This document shows positions 16,215-24,768 of a stretch of DNA of 37,157 nt, piece by piece. Source of the stretch: Bacteroidales bacterium. Its GTDB lineage: Bacteria > Bacteroidota > Bacteroidia > Bacteroidales > GCA-2748055. The notes below the pieces were generated by a model. It had not been told where the DNA came from and did not search any database. It saw nothing but the letters and a program-made list of their open reading frames with translations. A program made the translations under genes and the position numbers. Numbering within the stretch: the stretch's first letter is position 1; the number at the start of each line of letters is the position of its first letter. The DNA lies in assembly GCA_021740585.1 (NCBI GenBank), contig JAIOZM010000039.1:1-37157 (forward strand), read 5' to 3'.

Positions 16215-17579
16215 AAGAGTTTTAATTTTAATGCTTTGGAAAGAAACCTCATTGCCATGATCCTGCAACAGGATATGTCCGGATTCAGCTTCACCAAAAG
16301 CCGGCCAATCTTTATATTTACTTTCAGAAACAAGTTTTTTGAACTCTTCGCTTCCCCGTTCATATTCAAGCACTTTAAAGCCATTTAACCAATGTTCCAC
16401 ATGATTATTATTCGAAATAATTCTAATGTTGTTCCATTCACCAATATTGTTTCTTCTTACATTTTCGGGGCTGATAAGGTCATATAGTGAGCCAAGTTTC
16501 CTTATCCCTTCCGTTCTCCCAAGTAAAGCATCAGGATGTAAAAAATCGTCTAAAATCTGGAATTCCAAGCCAATAGCTGACTTATTGTTACCTTCCTCGG
16601 CCTCTGTAACAAAATACTTTACTCCCGAATTAGCCCCCGGAGTATATTTTGCCTGTAGTTTAATATCAAAATTTGAATATTCATCTATGGTAACAATATC
16701 ACCACCATTTTGTGACTCTGCCCCGTCTGATGGCATTACAGAGATCATACCATTTTCAATAGACCAACCTTTTTCCGGAAAAGCATCAGCGTATGCTTTT
16801 CTCCATCCTTTGCTAGATACACCATCAAACAATAGTTTCCACCCCTCAGCAACTTCATCCTCTGTTAATTTGTTTACTAAATAGGACCTCTCGGGTGCAG
16901 TGGTTTCTGAGCTGTATTTTTCGAGATCAGTGGTTAAAATTTTTATATCTCTCCACATCACTTTATGCCCTATATCTGCAGAATCTTTAATGGCATGTAC
17001 CTGAAGAGCAATAAATCCTTTTGCTGTCTGCTCGTCCAATAAATTTGAAACAGGTACTCCATTTAACCATGTTTTAATACTGTTTCCAATGGCTTCTATT
17101 CGAACCTTATTCCATCCTCCTGAACGATATGCCGATTGGGCTTCTTCGTTTCCTTCCTCGTTAAGAGCATAGAGCCACCCGGTTCTTGCTTCATCATAAA
17201 TACCACCGGAAAAAGCCCTCTCACTTGGATCCATTTCAAATTGATACCCATGTACTCTCCCATCCATATACGCTTCATTAGAAAGACTTCTGAACTGTAT
17301 GCCGCTGTTCATTGGGTTTACTAACATATATTCCATTTCAAGAATAAAATCGGAATATTCCTGTTCTGTACATAAAAAACTATTCGGAGTACCCCAGACT
17401 GTTACTCCAAGAATTACCGATTCTCTTGCTTCAAATACCGCATTACCCCCTCTTTGAACAAAACCAGAAAGGTCAACTCCATTGAATAAAGACACCCAGG
17501 GTGTGGTATCTGTCTTTGTGTTGGTGCATGAAGCCAAAAGTATAGCTGCTCCCAGGAGTGATAATAATGTTTTTCTCAT
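16209..17579 (-). CDS. Two-domain DUF1080 (3-keto-disaccharide hydrolase family) lipoprotein
   Basis: A 456-residue lipoprotein; MRKTLLSLLGAAILLASC puts the lipid cysteine at C18. Two DUF1080 domains follow: residues about 28-215 start with WVSLFNGVDLSGF, and about 240-455 start with GWKLLFDGVSSKGW. Each carries the family blocks, NSGIQFRS and VHGYQFEMDP in the first, NSGVKYFV and GLEFQILDD in the second, and an NGVPV/NGFKV strand. Recent work on this family describes hydrolysis of 3-keto-glycosides made by Gfo/Idh/MocA oxidoreductases, and one such oxidoreductase is its convergent neighbour. A TATTTTTG -7 box lies at 17617-17624. The GH16-like jelly roll fold is expected. Confidence 0.92.
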   Translation of the reverse strand: MRKTLLSLLGAAILLASCTNTKTDTTPWVSLFNGVDLSGFVQRGGNAVFEARESVILGVTVWGTPNSFLCTEQEYSDFILEMEYMLVNPMNSGIQFRSLSNEAYMDGRVHGYQFEMDPSERAFSGGIYDEARTGWLYALNEEGNEEAQSAYRSGGWNKVRIEAIGNSIKTWLNGVPVSNLLDEQTAKGFIALQVHAIKDSADIGHKVMWRDIKILTTDLEKYSSETTAPERSYLVNKLTEDEVAEGWKLLFDGVSSKGWRKAYADAFPEKGWSIENGMISVMPSDGAESQNGGDIVTIDEYSNFDIKLQAKYTPGANSGVKYFVTEAEEGNNKSAIGLEFQILDDFLHPDALLGRTEGIRKLGSLYDLISPENVRRNNIGEWNNIRIISNNNHVEHWLNGFKVLEYERGSEEFKKLVSESKYKDWPAFGEAESGHILLQDHGNEVSFQSIKIKTLN

Positions 17580-17616
17580 TTTGATTGCGTTATTGTGATT
17601 AAATATTGTATAAGTT

Positions 17617-17624
17617 CAAAAATA
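17617..17624 (-). promoter_or_regulatory. TAnnTTTG -7 element for the DUF1080 gene
   Basis: The minus strand reads TATTTTTG, an exact -7 consensus, 37 bases before the ATG at 17579. The gap to the preceding galU-type gene is only 65 bases, so this is the only good candidate for a separate promoter for the DUF1080 gene. Confidence 0.45.
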
Positions 17625-17644
17625 GCCCGAAATTTTAAAAAATG

Positions 17645-18514
17645 CTAATCAGAAATATATTCTTTTAGCCAAAGGCGGAATTCGTCACCAATATCCTTCC
17701 TTTTGAGGCCGTAAACTACATTGGTTTTCAGGAAATCGAGTTTGTTTCCTATGTCATGACGTTTCCCGTCGAATTTTAATGCATGCCAGGGTTTATGTTT
17801 TACCATAGCCTGCATGGCATCTGTAATCTGAATTTCGTTATTTTTTCCCGGTTTCACATTGTCGAGGAATTCAAATATTTCCGGGGTGAAAATATAACGT
17901 GAGGCAATGGCAAGATTAGAAGGGGCAGTATTAATGTCTGGCTTTTCTATAAAATCCTTAACCTTAAATATGTCCTTATCAGTTTCATCGCCATCGATAA
18001 TCCCGTATCTCGATACCAGCGAGGGATGAACTTCCTCTACAGCAACTACAGAAGAATGATACTTATTATAAACCTCCATCAATTGACGGGTAACAGGAAT
18101 GTCATTGTTCGATTCTATCAAGGTATCTCCCAGCAAGACAGCAAATGGCTCATTATTAACATGATATCTTGCATAGCTGATGGCGTCACCAAGTCCATTG
18201 AGTTCTTTTTGGTAAATGAAATGAATATTGGCTAAAGAATTGATCTTTCTCATCATTATCAGATCTTCCATCATATTTTTTTCCAAAAGTTGTGCTTCAA
18301 GCTCAAAATTTCTATCGAAATGTTCCTCAATAGAACGCTTTCCTTTTCCAATTATCATTAATATGTCGGTAATCCCCGATTCTACGGCTTCTTCTACCAC
18401 ATGTTGAATGGTAGGGGTGTCAACAATGGGTAGCATCTCTTTTGGTTGGGACTTTGTCGCGGGCAAAAAACGTGTTCCAAATCCCGCGGCAGGTATTACA
18501 GCTTTTCTTATCAT
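17645..18514 (-). CDS. galU: UTP-sugar-1-phosphate uridylyltransferase, GalU type
   Basis: Nucleotidyltransferase that makes UDP-glucose or a similar UDP-sugar from UTP and the sugar 1-phosphate. The nucleotide-binding motif AAGFGTRFLPATKSQPKEML is at residues 8-27, followed by IVDTPTIQHVVEEAVESGI, LGDTLIE, and FIEKPD in the sugar-binding half. The length of 289 residues is normal for GalU. Its start overlaps the stop of the upstream GHMP kinase by ATGA, so the two are translated together. Because the kinase resembles glucuronokinase, this enzyme may accept glucuronate 1-phosphate instead of, or as well as, glucose 1-phosphate. That specificity is an inference from context. Confidence 0.93.
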   Translation of the reverse strand: MIRKAVIPAAGFGTRFLPATKSQPKEMLPIVDTPTIQHVVEEAVESGITDILMIIGKGKRSIEEHFDRNFELEAQLLEKNMMEDLIMMRKINSLANIHFIYQKELNGLGDAISYARYHVNNEPFAVLLGDTLIESNNDIPVTRQLMEVYNKYHSSVVAVEEVHPSLVSRYGIIDGDETDKDIFKVKDFIEKPDINTAPSNLAIASRYIFTPEIFEFLDNVKPGKNNEIQITDAMQAMVKHKPWHALKFDGKRHDIGNKLDFLKTNVVYGLKRKDIGDEFRLWLKEYISD

Positions 18515-19518
18515 AGTGTTGTTCTTACTATTTTTGGTTTAAGGGTTTCAACACCCACATAACTCATTCTTGTTTTTAATTCTTCATACATAACTTCATT
18601 TTCATAGGTCCCGATGATGGCTCCTCCCGAACCAGTGAATTTTGCGCTTGCTCCCGTCTTTCTGGCAATGTCTATCATCTCCTGATTTTTAACAGAAATA
18701 TTCATAACTGATTTTCTGATATCATAGTTTGTATTGATGACCTGACCCAATCCCTCCCAATTTCCACTCAGCAACATTTCATAGGCTTTATCGCTTAAAT
18801 CTTTCCATTTTTCAATAGCGTCTAGTACTATCTTATCGCCTAGTAAATACCTTTCTCTCAGGGTATTGTGGACAACTTCCGATCCTTCTGACTGATCTTT
18901 TCTGTAGGAGATATATAAAGGAGGGAATTTCACATCCTTAATCTCCTTGTAAACGCCATATCCCCTTTCTTTCATGGTTTTTTCGTTAAAATCCATAAAT
19001 ATCGGATACTCAAAGGCTTGAGCTACCCTGTCTTGTAAGCCAGCTGAAATGGATAATTCTTCCTTCTCGACAGATAAAACCAAATTGGCTAATATTTCCC
19101 GTTTGATTTTAACATCGAAAAATTGCATCATTGCTTTCATGCTGGCAGTAATAATTGCACTGGAGCCAGCTAGTCCCAATCTAAATGGAATATCAGAATT
19201 ATACCTTATGGTAAAATTACGCTCATCGAGGGCAATATTATTTTGCATACAATACTCATAAAAGCGCTTAATTGCCGCTTTCAATAATCTTACTCCGCCA
19301 TAATAGCCGTAAAGATTGACCTCAGCAACCATGGCTTCCATACTTTTAAATATTGTACTGTCGGTACCTTCAGGAATAATTTCCAGTTCCGGACTTTCAT
19401 AGAGCAGAATTTCTGCGTGAAAATTGCTGAACAGAAAGGCTATTGTTTTACCGTAATATCCGTCTGAAGGATTTCCGATTAAGGCGGCTCTCGGATAAGA
19501 TATTTGCTTAATTATCAA
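18511..19518 (-). CDS. GHMP-family sugar kinase, glucuronokinase-like
   Basis: An ATP-dependent kinase of the GHMP fold, 335 residues. The N-terminus ISYPRAALIGNPSDGYYGKT with the following NFHAEILL closely follows the start of plant glucuronokinase, which phosphorylates glucuronate at C1. The ATP-binding motif PFRLGLAGSSAIITASMKA is in the middle and the third GHMP motif, GASAKFTGSGGAIIG, near the end. The start appears to be TTG at 19518, as no ATG precedes the conserved N-terminus and a stop lies seven codons upstream. It overlaps galU by 4 bases. Other GHMP sugar kinases (L-fucose, heptose) remain possible. Confidence 0.8.
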   Translation of the reverse strand: MIIKQISYPRAALIGNPSDGYYGKTIAFLFSNFHAEILLYESPELEIIPEGTDSTIFKSMEAMVAEVNLYGYYGGVRLLKAAIKRFYEYCMQNNIALDERNFTIRYNSDIPFRLGLAGSSAIITASMKAMMQFFDVKIKREILANLVLSVEKEELSISAGLQDRVAQAFEYPIFMDFNEKTMKERGYGVYKEIKDVKFPPLYISYRKDQSEGSEVVHNTLRERYLLGDKIVLDAIEKWKDLSDKAYEMLLSGNWEGLGQVINTNYDIRKSVMNISVKNQEMIDIARKTGASAKFTGSGGAIIGTYENEVMYEELKTRMSYVGVETLKPKIVRTTL

Positions 19519-19626
19519 TGTAATAGGTGTAAAATTAATTTATTATATTATTCATTAGACAAAATGCATAATACTATTTTTTTCAAAACTTAGTCTGCAA
19601 GCTCAAATCTAACATATAATATTAAA

Positions 19627-20274
19627 TTATTTAAGCATTTTTTGTACAGACTTATCTAAAAACGGAGATTTCCATTTTAAAATTATGCTATAAAGTAATA
19701 AAGATGAAAACATACCAATTACAGAACCTGCCAACACATCGGCCGGAAAATGCTGACCCAGATAAATTCTGGAGAAACCAATTAAGCTTGCCAGAAGCAA
19801 TAATGAAATTTTTTGCCAGGTTTTAGTAAGAAAGAATGCAAGTCCGATAAATACAGCAAAAGCTGTGGCTGTATGCCCTGAAGGAAAACTATGGAAAGCA
19901 TGAATCTCAATCCCAGGAACTTCATAAATATTAATGCCTTGTTGGGAGAAGTAGGCAAAAGGTCTTAATTCTGAAGAAAAAAGAAAACGTTTTAAAAGCT
20001 GGGTAATGAGACCTGAAAACAACCAGCTAAGCAATAAAAAAACGCTTATTCTGAATTTATAAAATATAAAAGCAGATGCAAAAAGCACAGCAAAAATGCC
20101 ATCCCCAAGAAAAGTAATCCCTCTCATTAAAACATTCAAACTATCAGTATGACAGGAATACAGACTTAGGAAAGAATCGGCTTTTCCTTTGAAAAGTATA
20201 AAAATCAAAGTAATAAGGCTTATAGCATAATAGCTATAGAACATTGAGCGGGTAGATGAATTTGGAGCCTGCAT
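19627..20274 (-). CDS. PAP2-family membrane phosphatase
   Basis: Integral membrane lipid phosphatase of the PAP2/BacA-unrelated type, 215 residues with about five or six transmembrane segments. The three phosphatase motifs are all visible: KRFLFSSELRP, HSFPSGHTATAFA, and SRIYLGQHFPADVLAGS. Likely substrates are undecaprenyl pyrophosphate, phosphatidic acid or a related lipid phosphate on the outer face of the inner membrane. The start ATG at 20274 is 10 bases after the stop of the S9 peptidase, so they are probably co-transcribed, though a functional link is not obvious. Confidence 0.92.
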   Translation of the reverse strand: MQAPNSSTRSMFYSYYAISLITLIFILFKGKADSFLSLYSCHTDSLNVLMRGITFLGDGIFAVLFASAFIFYKFRISVFLLLSWLFSGLITQLLKRFLFSSELRPFAYFSQQGINIYEVPGIEIHAFHSFPSGHTATAFAVFIGLAFFLTKTWQKISLLLLASLIGFSRIYLGQHFPADVLAGSVIGMFSSLLLYSIILKWKSPFLDKSVQKMLK

Positions 20275-20284
20275 GTAATCTCAG

Positions 20285-23101
20285 TTATTTTAAAAGTTCC
20301 CTGCCATTGACTTTCCCTTTTTCCATTGCCGGTACTCCTTCACTCATCCATTTTGGTTCAGGGGCATCTTTCAGATAGTAATCAAAAAATTGCATCATCC
20401 TAATTCCAAGATCTATGCGATTAGGCCATTTTGTAAGATTATGTTCTTCATTGTTATAGCTGAGCATCCATACCGGTTTATCCAGTCTTCTCAAAGCAAC
20501 AAAAAATTCAATACCCTGATACCATGGAACGGCGCCGTCTGAGTCATTATGCATCATTAACAAAGGAGTTTCCACTCTGGGAGCTTGAAATAAGGGTGAA
20601 TTTTCAATATATAACAGTGGTTTTTCCCATAAAGTTCCTCCGATACGACTTTGGGAATGTTCGTATTGAAACATTCTGCTCATCCCTGATTCCCATCGTA
20701 TTCCACCATAAGCACTTGTCATATTGCTTACCGGGGCTCCCGCCATTGCAGCTGCATAAATGTTGGTCTGTGTAACCAGATAGGCAACCTGGTACCCTCC
20801 CCAGCTTTGTCCCTGGATTCCAATTCTATCTTTATCAATGAAGGAATTATTTTCTGTCATAGCCACTGTACCTGAGACAATTGCATCGTAGGCACTTTCG
20901 CCCGGATACCCATCGCGATAGACAATATCGGGTACAAATACCACATAATCGTTACTTGTACACCAGGGGATGTTAATGGTGGATCTGGATGGTGAAGGTA
21001 TTCTGTGATTATGAATTCCATCGGAATTCTTTTCATAAAAATAAACCAGCATGGGATATTTTTTAGTTAAATCAATTTTTTCAGGAGTATACAATAAACC
21101 GTCTAATTTGTCCCCGTTGAAAGATATCCATGAAACAAGTTTTACATCACCCCACAAATAGTTGTCAGACTGTGGATTAGTTGCGCTTACTTTCTTATTT
21201 AATTTAAATTTAGAGTCGGTCAGATAAATATCTGCGTAATCCTGAAAGTTACCTTTCCGATAAGCAAAAACTTCAGCATCTTTTGCTTTAATTAAGGAAT
21301 GATAATCATTTCCTGATGACGTCAAAATCCTGATTTCGCTGCTGTTTTTTGAATTAAGTTCTGCTATTCCTTCATCCTTATTAATTTCGTTAGCAAAAGT
21401 AAAATACAGCTTCTTTTGCAAGTCAATATAATACTCATCTTTTTGAAGTCTGACATATCTCAGCCTGACTTTATTTTCTCTGCCATAGGAATTTGTAAGG
21501 CAAACGGGCGACTTTTTGCCATTTGGATCAAATTTCCAGACATCGTATCTGTCATAAATTAAAACATATTCATCCCCTTCGCTAAAGCCAATGTAACCGT
21601 AATTGCCGGGCAATTGAGGCATGTCGTTTTCCTCATTATAAAAATTAACCTCCAGCGAGCTGCTTAGGTTCACTGTTTGCTTGCCTTTAATATTATAACA
21701 GAACCAGGCACTGTCTTCACTAACATAATAAATTATATAATTTCCAAAAGGGGATAATTCCTTTGTGCCTGAGAGTTTCAATAGCACAAGTTCCTTGTCC
21801 CCGGTATTCATATCGATGGTATAAACATCCCTGTATCTAATTCCTTCCCATGACAGGCTTTTCCCGTACTGATCAGAAGCAAAACCTATGGCTATGTCAC
21901 CATTGCCCTTATGCATGGTTTCAACATCTTTAACAACAGGATCAGCCAGCTGTATAAATTTCTCAGAACCAATAGAATAATATCCCAAATAGCTCCTTTT
22001 TTGCTCATCCTTTAGCCTTTTCAGCTGCATTGGTTGCAGGTATTCATCATGCCAGTTCCATACATCAACTGATGATTTCTCTTCCTTTAAAAGCGTGTCT
22101 TTTGGCTGTATTTCAGGAATCTCAGAACTTCCAAAGTACAAACGGTCACCTGATTCTGAGAAATATATTCCCCCATGTTTATTTATTCCCCATGAATCCT
22201 GAAGTCCGATACCCAAACTGTCTATCAGCTTAACGCTAGCCTTGGTTCCGGGTGTCCAATAGTATAGATCGAGCCCTGAAATCCTTAAGGTATCATTTGT
22301 AAAAAGAAAAGCCGATTGTTTGCCCTGTTCATCAGAATTAAGCGAGGAAACGATTCCTTCTCCCTCAAAAATTATATCCAGACTTTCATCTCCCGTATTG
22401 AAGGAATAAACCACCGATCTCTGAATACTGTCTTTGGCGAATTGATGAAATAATACGCGCTGGCCATTTTTATTCAATGAATAGCCTGAAACATTTTCAT
22501 AACTGTATGATTTTCCCGATTCAGGATTCAAAATGGTCAAATCAGACAATTTGTTTTTTGAGGCTATTTTAGAAAATTTCTTGTCCGTTTTCTTGTTGTC
22601 TTTTTTATTCCCATCCTTTTCTTCATCATCCTTACTTTTTTCATAGGCTGTATGGTAAACAATCCAATTGGAGGATTTTTCCGGAATCATAAAAGACCTT
22701 ATTTTCTCATACTTCTTCAGGATATTGTTTTTTAAATCATATACAAAAAGCGAGTCCTTAGGCTGCTCATCAACAGATTTCTTCTGTCTCTTTGCACTAA
22801 GGGTGATTTCCAGTTGGGGTTTTATTTTTCCAACTACAAAACGGGAATCTTCAGTTATTTTTGCATCGTATGCTCTTGGTATCTTAAATTCATTTTCTGA
22901 ATTTACTTCCCTGATATATAGGTTTCCATCCCCCAATTGTGGATTTATTTCAAACAACAGGTAATCCCCGTTATTTGATATCTGAATATTCTTCAGATCC
23001 TTCCAGTCCTCATATACTGAGTGATCCAGAGGAATTTTGTTCTGGGCTGACAGAAAAATAAATATATGGAGAAGTACAAATAAGAGGCTAAATTTCTTCA
23101 T
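20285..23101 (-). CDS. S9-family serine peptidase (prolyl oligopeptidase type), exported
   Basis: A 938-residue peptidase with signal peptide MKKFSLLFVLLHIFIFLSAQ. The first 600 or so residues look like the propeller domain, including a charged low-complexity stretch (KSKDDEEKDGNKKDNKKTDK) near residues 155-175. The C-terminal alpha/beta hydrolase has the catalytic triad S766 in GIQGQSWGGYQ, D855 in NDSDGAVPW, and H887 in NNEEHNL. All three are intact. This is the large periplasmic type common in Bacteroidota, probably degrading peptides. It is first in a probable operon with the PAP2 gene. Confidence 0.94.
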   Translation of the reverse strand: MKKFSLLFVLLHIFIFLSAQNKIPLDHSVYEDWKDLKNIQISNNGDYLLFEINPQLGDGNLYIREVNSENEFKIPRAYDAKITEDSRFVVGKIKPQLEITLSAKRQKKSVDEQPKDSLFVYDLKNNILKKYEKIRSFMIPEKSSNWIVYHTAYEKSKDDEEKDGNKKDNKKTDKKFSKIASKNKLSDLTILNPESGKSYSYENVSGYSLNKNGQRVLFHQFAKDSIQRSVVYSFNTGDESLDIIFEGEGIVSSLNSDEQGKQSAFLFTNDTLRISGLDLYYWTPGTKASVKLIDSLGIGLQDSWGINKHGGIYFSESGDRLYFGSSEIPEIQPKDTLLKEEKSSVDVWNWHDEYLQPMQLKRLKDEQKRSYLGYYSIGSEKFIQLADPVVKDVETMHKGNGDIAIGFASDQYGKSLSWEGIRYRDVYTIDMNTGDKELVLLKLSGTKELSPFGNYIIYYVSEDSAWFCYNIKGKQTVNLSSSLEVNFYNEENDMPQLPGNYGYIGFSEGDEYVLIYDRYDVWKFDPNGKKSPVCLTNSYGRENKVRLRYVRLQKDEYYIDLQKKLYFTFANEINKDEGIAELNSKNSSEIRILTSSGNDYHSLIKAKDAEVFAYRKGNFQDYADIYLTDSKFKLNKKVSATNPQSDNYLWGDVKLVSWISFNGDKLDGLLYTPEKIDLTKKYPMLVYFYEKNSDGIHNHRIPSPSRSTINIPWCTSNDYVVFVPDIVYRDGYPGESAYDAIVSGTVAMTENNSFIDKDRIGIQGQSWGGYQVAYLVTQTNIYAAAMAGAPVSNMTSAYGGIRWESGMSRMFQYEHSQSRIGGTLWEKPLLYIENSPLFQAPRVETPLLMMHNDSDGAVPWYQGIEFFVALRRLDKPVWMLSYNNEEHNLTKWPNRIDLGIRMMQFFDYYLKDAPEPKWMSEGVPAMEKGKVNGRELLK

Positions 23102-23323
23102 AGCAGCGGCTGATATTAGAGATAAATTTTAAATTAAAAACCAGGTGTTTTTGAAATTTTTTTATAAAGGTAAATTTTTTAACGAAAATTTAAAGAATGC
23201 TTGAGAGGCAAATTCCTTCCACAGAGCCCAAATCCAAGACTGCTTTTCTAGTACTCCCTATTTAAAATGATTCCATATCTTTTTTTAGTATTTTTATTTT
23301 TTTTAATTTTTAAGCTAATTGAA

Positions 23324-24484
23324 ATGAAATCTAATGAATTAATTCATGAATTTGAAAAAATTTATGGCTATAGCAATGTCAATATTCGAGTATTTTTTTC
23401 TCCCGGGAGAGTAAATTTAATTGGTGAGCACACCGATTATAATGGTGGTTATGTATTTCCTTGTGCTCTGGATTTTGGGACACAGCTTGTTATCAGGAAA
23501 AATAATTTAAATGTCTTTCGCTTTGCAACAACAAATTTTGAGGACAAAGGAGAAATAGTAGTTTCAAGCAGATTAACAAAACACGGAAATCATTGGTATA
23601 ACTACCCTTTAGCTGTAATAGATCAGTTTAATAAAAAAGGTCACATTTTTGAAGGAATGGATTTTCTTTTTTCAGGGGAAATTCCCAATGGAGCCGGATT
23701 GTCATCCTCGGCTTCTGTTGAAACAGTTACCGCTTATGCATTAAATGAAATGTATGCTATGAATTATGATCGGTGGGATTTGGTAAAATTGTCGCAGAAA
23801 GCTGAAAATGAATTCGTTGGGGTGAATTGCGGGATAATGGATCAGTTTGCCGTTATGATGGGTAAGGAGAATCATGCTTTATTTTTGAATTGTGCCACAC
23901 TCGATTACGATACTGTTCCCTTAAAAATGGACGGACATAAACTTATTATTTCAAATACGAATAAAAAACGCGGGCTGGCCGATTCAAAATACAATGAAAG
24001 AAGATCTGAATGTGAAACTGCTGTTGACATGCTGAGCGTTAAGAAACCCATCGAAAACTTAAGTGTCCTTAATTATGCAGAGTATATGGATATGAAAGAG
24101 CTGATAAGTGATCAGCTTGTATTCCGGAGAGCAAAACATGTTATAACTGAAAATAACAGGGTTTTAGAGGCTATTGTAGCCTTAAAAAACAATGAATTGG
24201 GTAGGTTTGGTGATTTAATGAATCAATCGCACGATTCGCTTAAAAACGATTACGAGGTTACCGGTAAAGAATTAGACGTTTTGGTTGAAGAGGCCAGAAA
24301 GCTTGATGGTGTGTTAGGATCAAGAATGACCGGAGCAGGGTTTGGAGGTTGTACGGTTAGTCTGGTGAGAGAAGATGTGGTGGACGAATTTAAAATCATT
24401 GTAGGAAAAGCATATTTCGATCGCACAGGCCTTATTCCAGAATTTTATGTCGCGGCTGTGGGTGAAGGGACGAGGGAGGTTTGA
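23324..24484 (+). CDS. galK: Galactokinase
   Basis: Phosphorylates D-galactose to galactose 1-phosphate, the first step of the Leloir pathway. The three GHMP kinase signatures are present: FFSPGRVNLIGEHTDYNGGY near the start, IPNGAGLSSSASVE in the middle, and SRMTGAGFGGCTVSLV near the end. I start at the ATG at 23324, which gives MKSNELIHEFEKIYGY and a 386-residue protein of normal length; the earlier ATG at 23267 would add a phenylalanine-rich hydrophobic stretch that galactokinases lack. No galT or galE is beside it, but a GalU-type enzyme is at 17645. It is transcribed alone and is followed by the repeat cluster at 24485. Confidence 0.95.
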   Translation: MKSNELIHEFEKIYGYSNVNIRVFFSPGRVNLIGEHTDYNGGYVFPCALDFGTQLVIRKNNLNVFRFATTNFEDKGEIVVSSRLTKHGNHWYNYPLAVIDQFNKKGHIFEGMDFLFSGEIPNGAGLSSSASVETVTAYALNEMYAMNYDRWDLVKLSQKAENEFVGVNCGIMDQFAVMMGKENHALFLNCATLDYDTVPLKMDGHKLIISNTNKKRGLADSKYNERRSECETAVDMLSVKKPIENLSVLNYAEYMDMKELISDQLVFRRAKHVITENNRVLEAIVALKNNELGRFGDLMNQSHDSLKNDYEVTGKELDVLVEEARKLDGVLGSRMTGAGFGGCTVSLVREDVVDEFKIIVGKAYFDRTGLIPEFYVAAVGEGTREV

Positions 24485-24656
24485 GGGGATTCGGGACGCT
24501 GCACTGAGCTTGAGGTCACTGAGCTCGTCGAAGTGCCGAAGTGTTCCGGGCGCTGCACTGAGCTTGCCGAAGTGTTCCGGGTTCCGGGTTCCGTGTTCCG
24601 GGTTCCGGGTTCCGGGTTCCGGGACGCTGCACTATGCTTCCCGAAGTGAACTGTAA
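24485..24656. repeat. Cluster of CGCTGCACTGAGCTTG units and TTCCGGG tandem repeats
   Basis: Right after galK come three partial copies of CGCTGCACTGAGCTTG (24497-24512, 24551-24566 and a diverged one at 24625-24640), each followed by a CGAAGTG word. Between the last two copies lie seven tandem TTCCGGG heptamers (24575-24623, the third reading TTCCGTG). Similar words (CTGAGCCTGCCGAAGG) occur at 36981-36996. GC content is far above the flanks. Confidence 0.85.
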
Positions 24657-24683
24657 TACTTTGTCAGGCTTGGTGCAACTATT

Positions 24684-24741
24684 TAGTGCCCGAAAGAGCC
24701 GGGTTTACGAGCTCATAAACTCGGGTCTTGCAGAGACTATT
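24684..24741. repeat. Second REP-like palindrome family, copy 2
   Basis: An imperfect hairpin centred on GAGCTC (24709-24714), with arms reaching about 24692-24731. The flanking words TTTAGTGCCCGAAAGAGCC and GGGTCTTGCAGAGACTAT parallel those of the element at 16167-16214. Like that copy, it lies just past the 3' end of a minus-strand gene. Confidence 0.78.
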
Positions 24742-24768
24742 TAAAAAGCGACCACAAGGTATTAACAG

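Noticed and set aside
23267..23323. Upstream ATG extending galK by 19 hydrophobic residues
   Set aside because: Galactokinase is cytoplasmic and the extension is a run of F, L and I from AT-rich leader sequence; ATG 23324 gives the usual start.
24575..24623. Regular repeats considered as a CRISPR array
   Set aside because: The unit is a 7-base tandem repeat with no spacers and no cas genes are present.
24447..24656. 69-residue open frame after galK (…GFRVPCSGFRVPGSG…)
   Set aside because: It is made by the TTCCGGG heptamers and starts inside galK; it is repeat DNA, not a gene.
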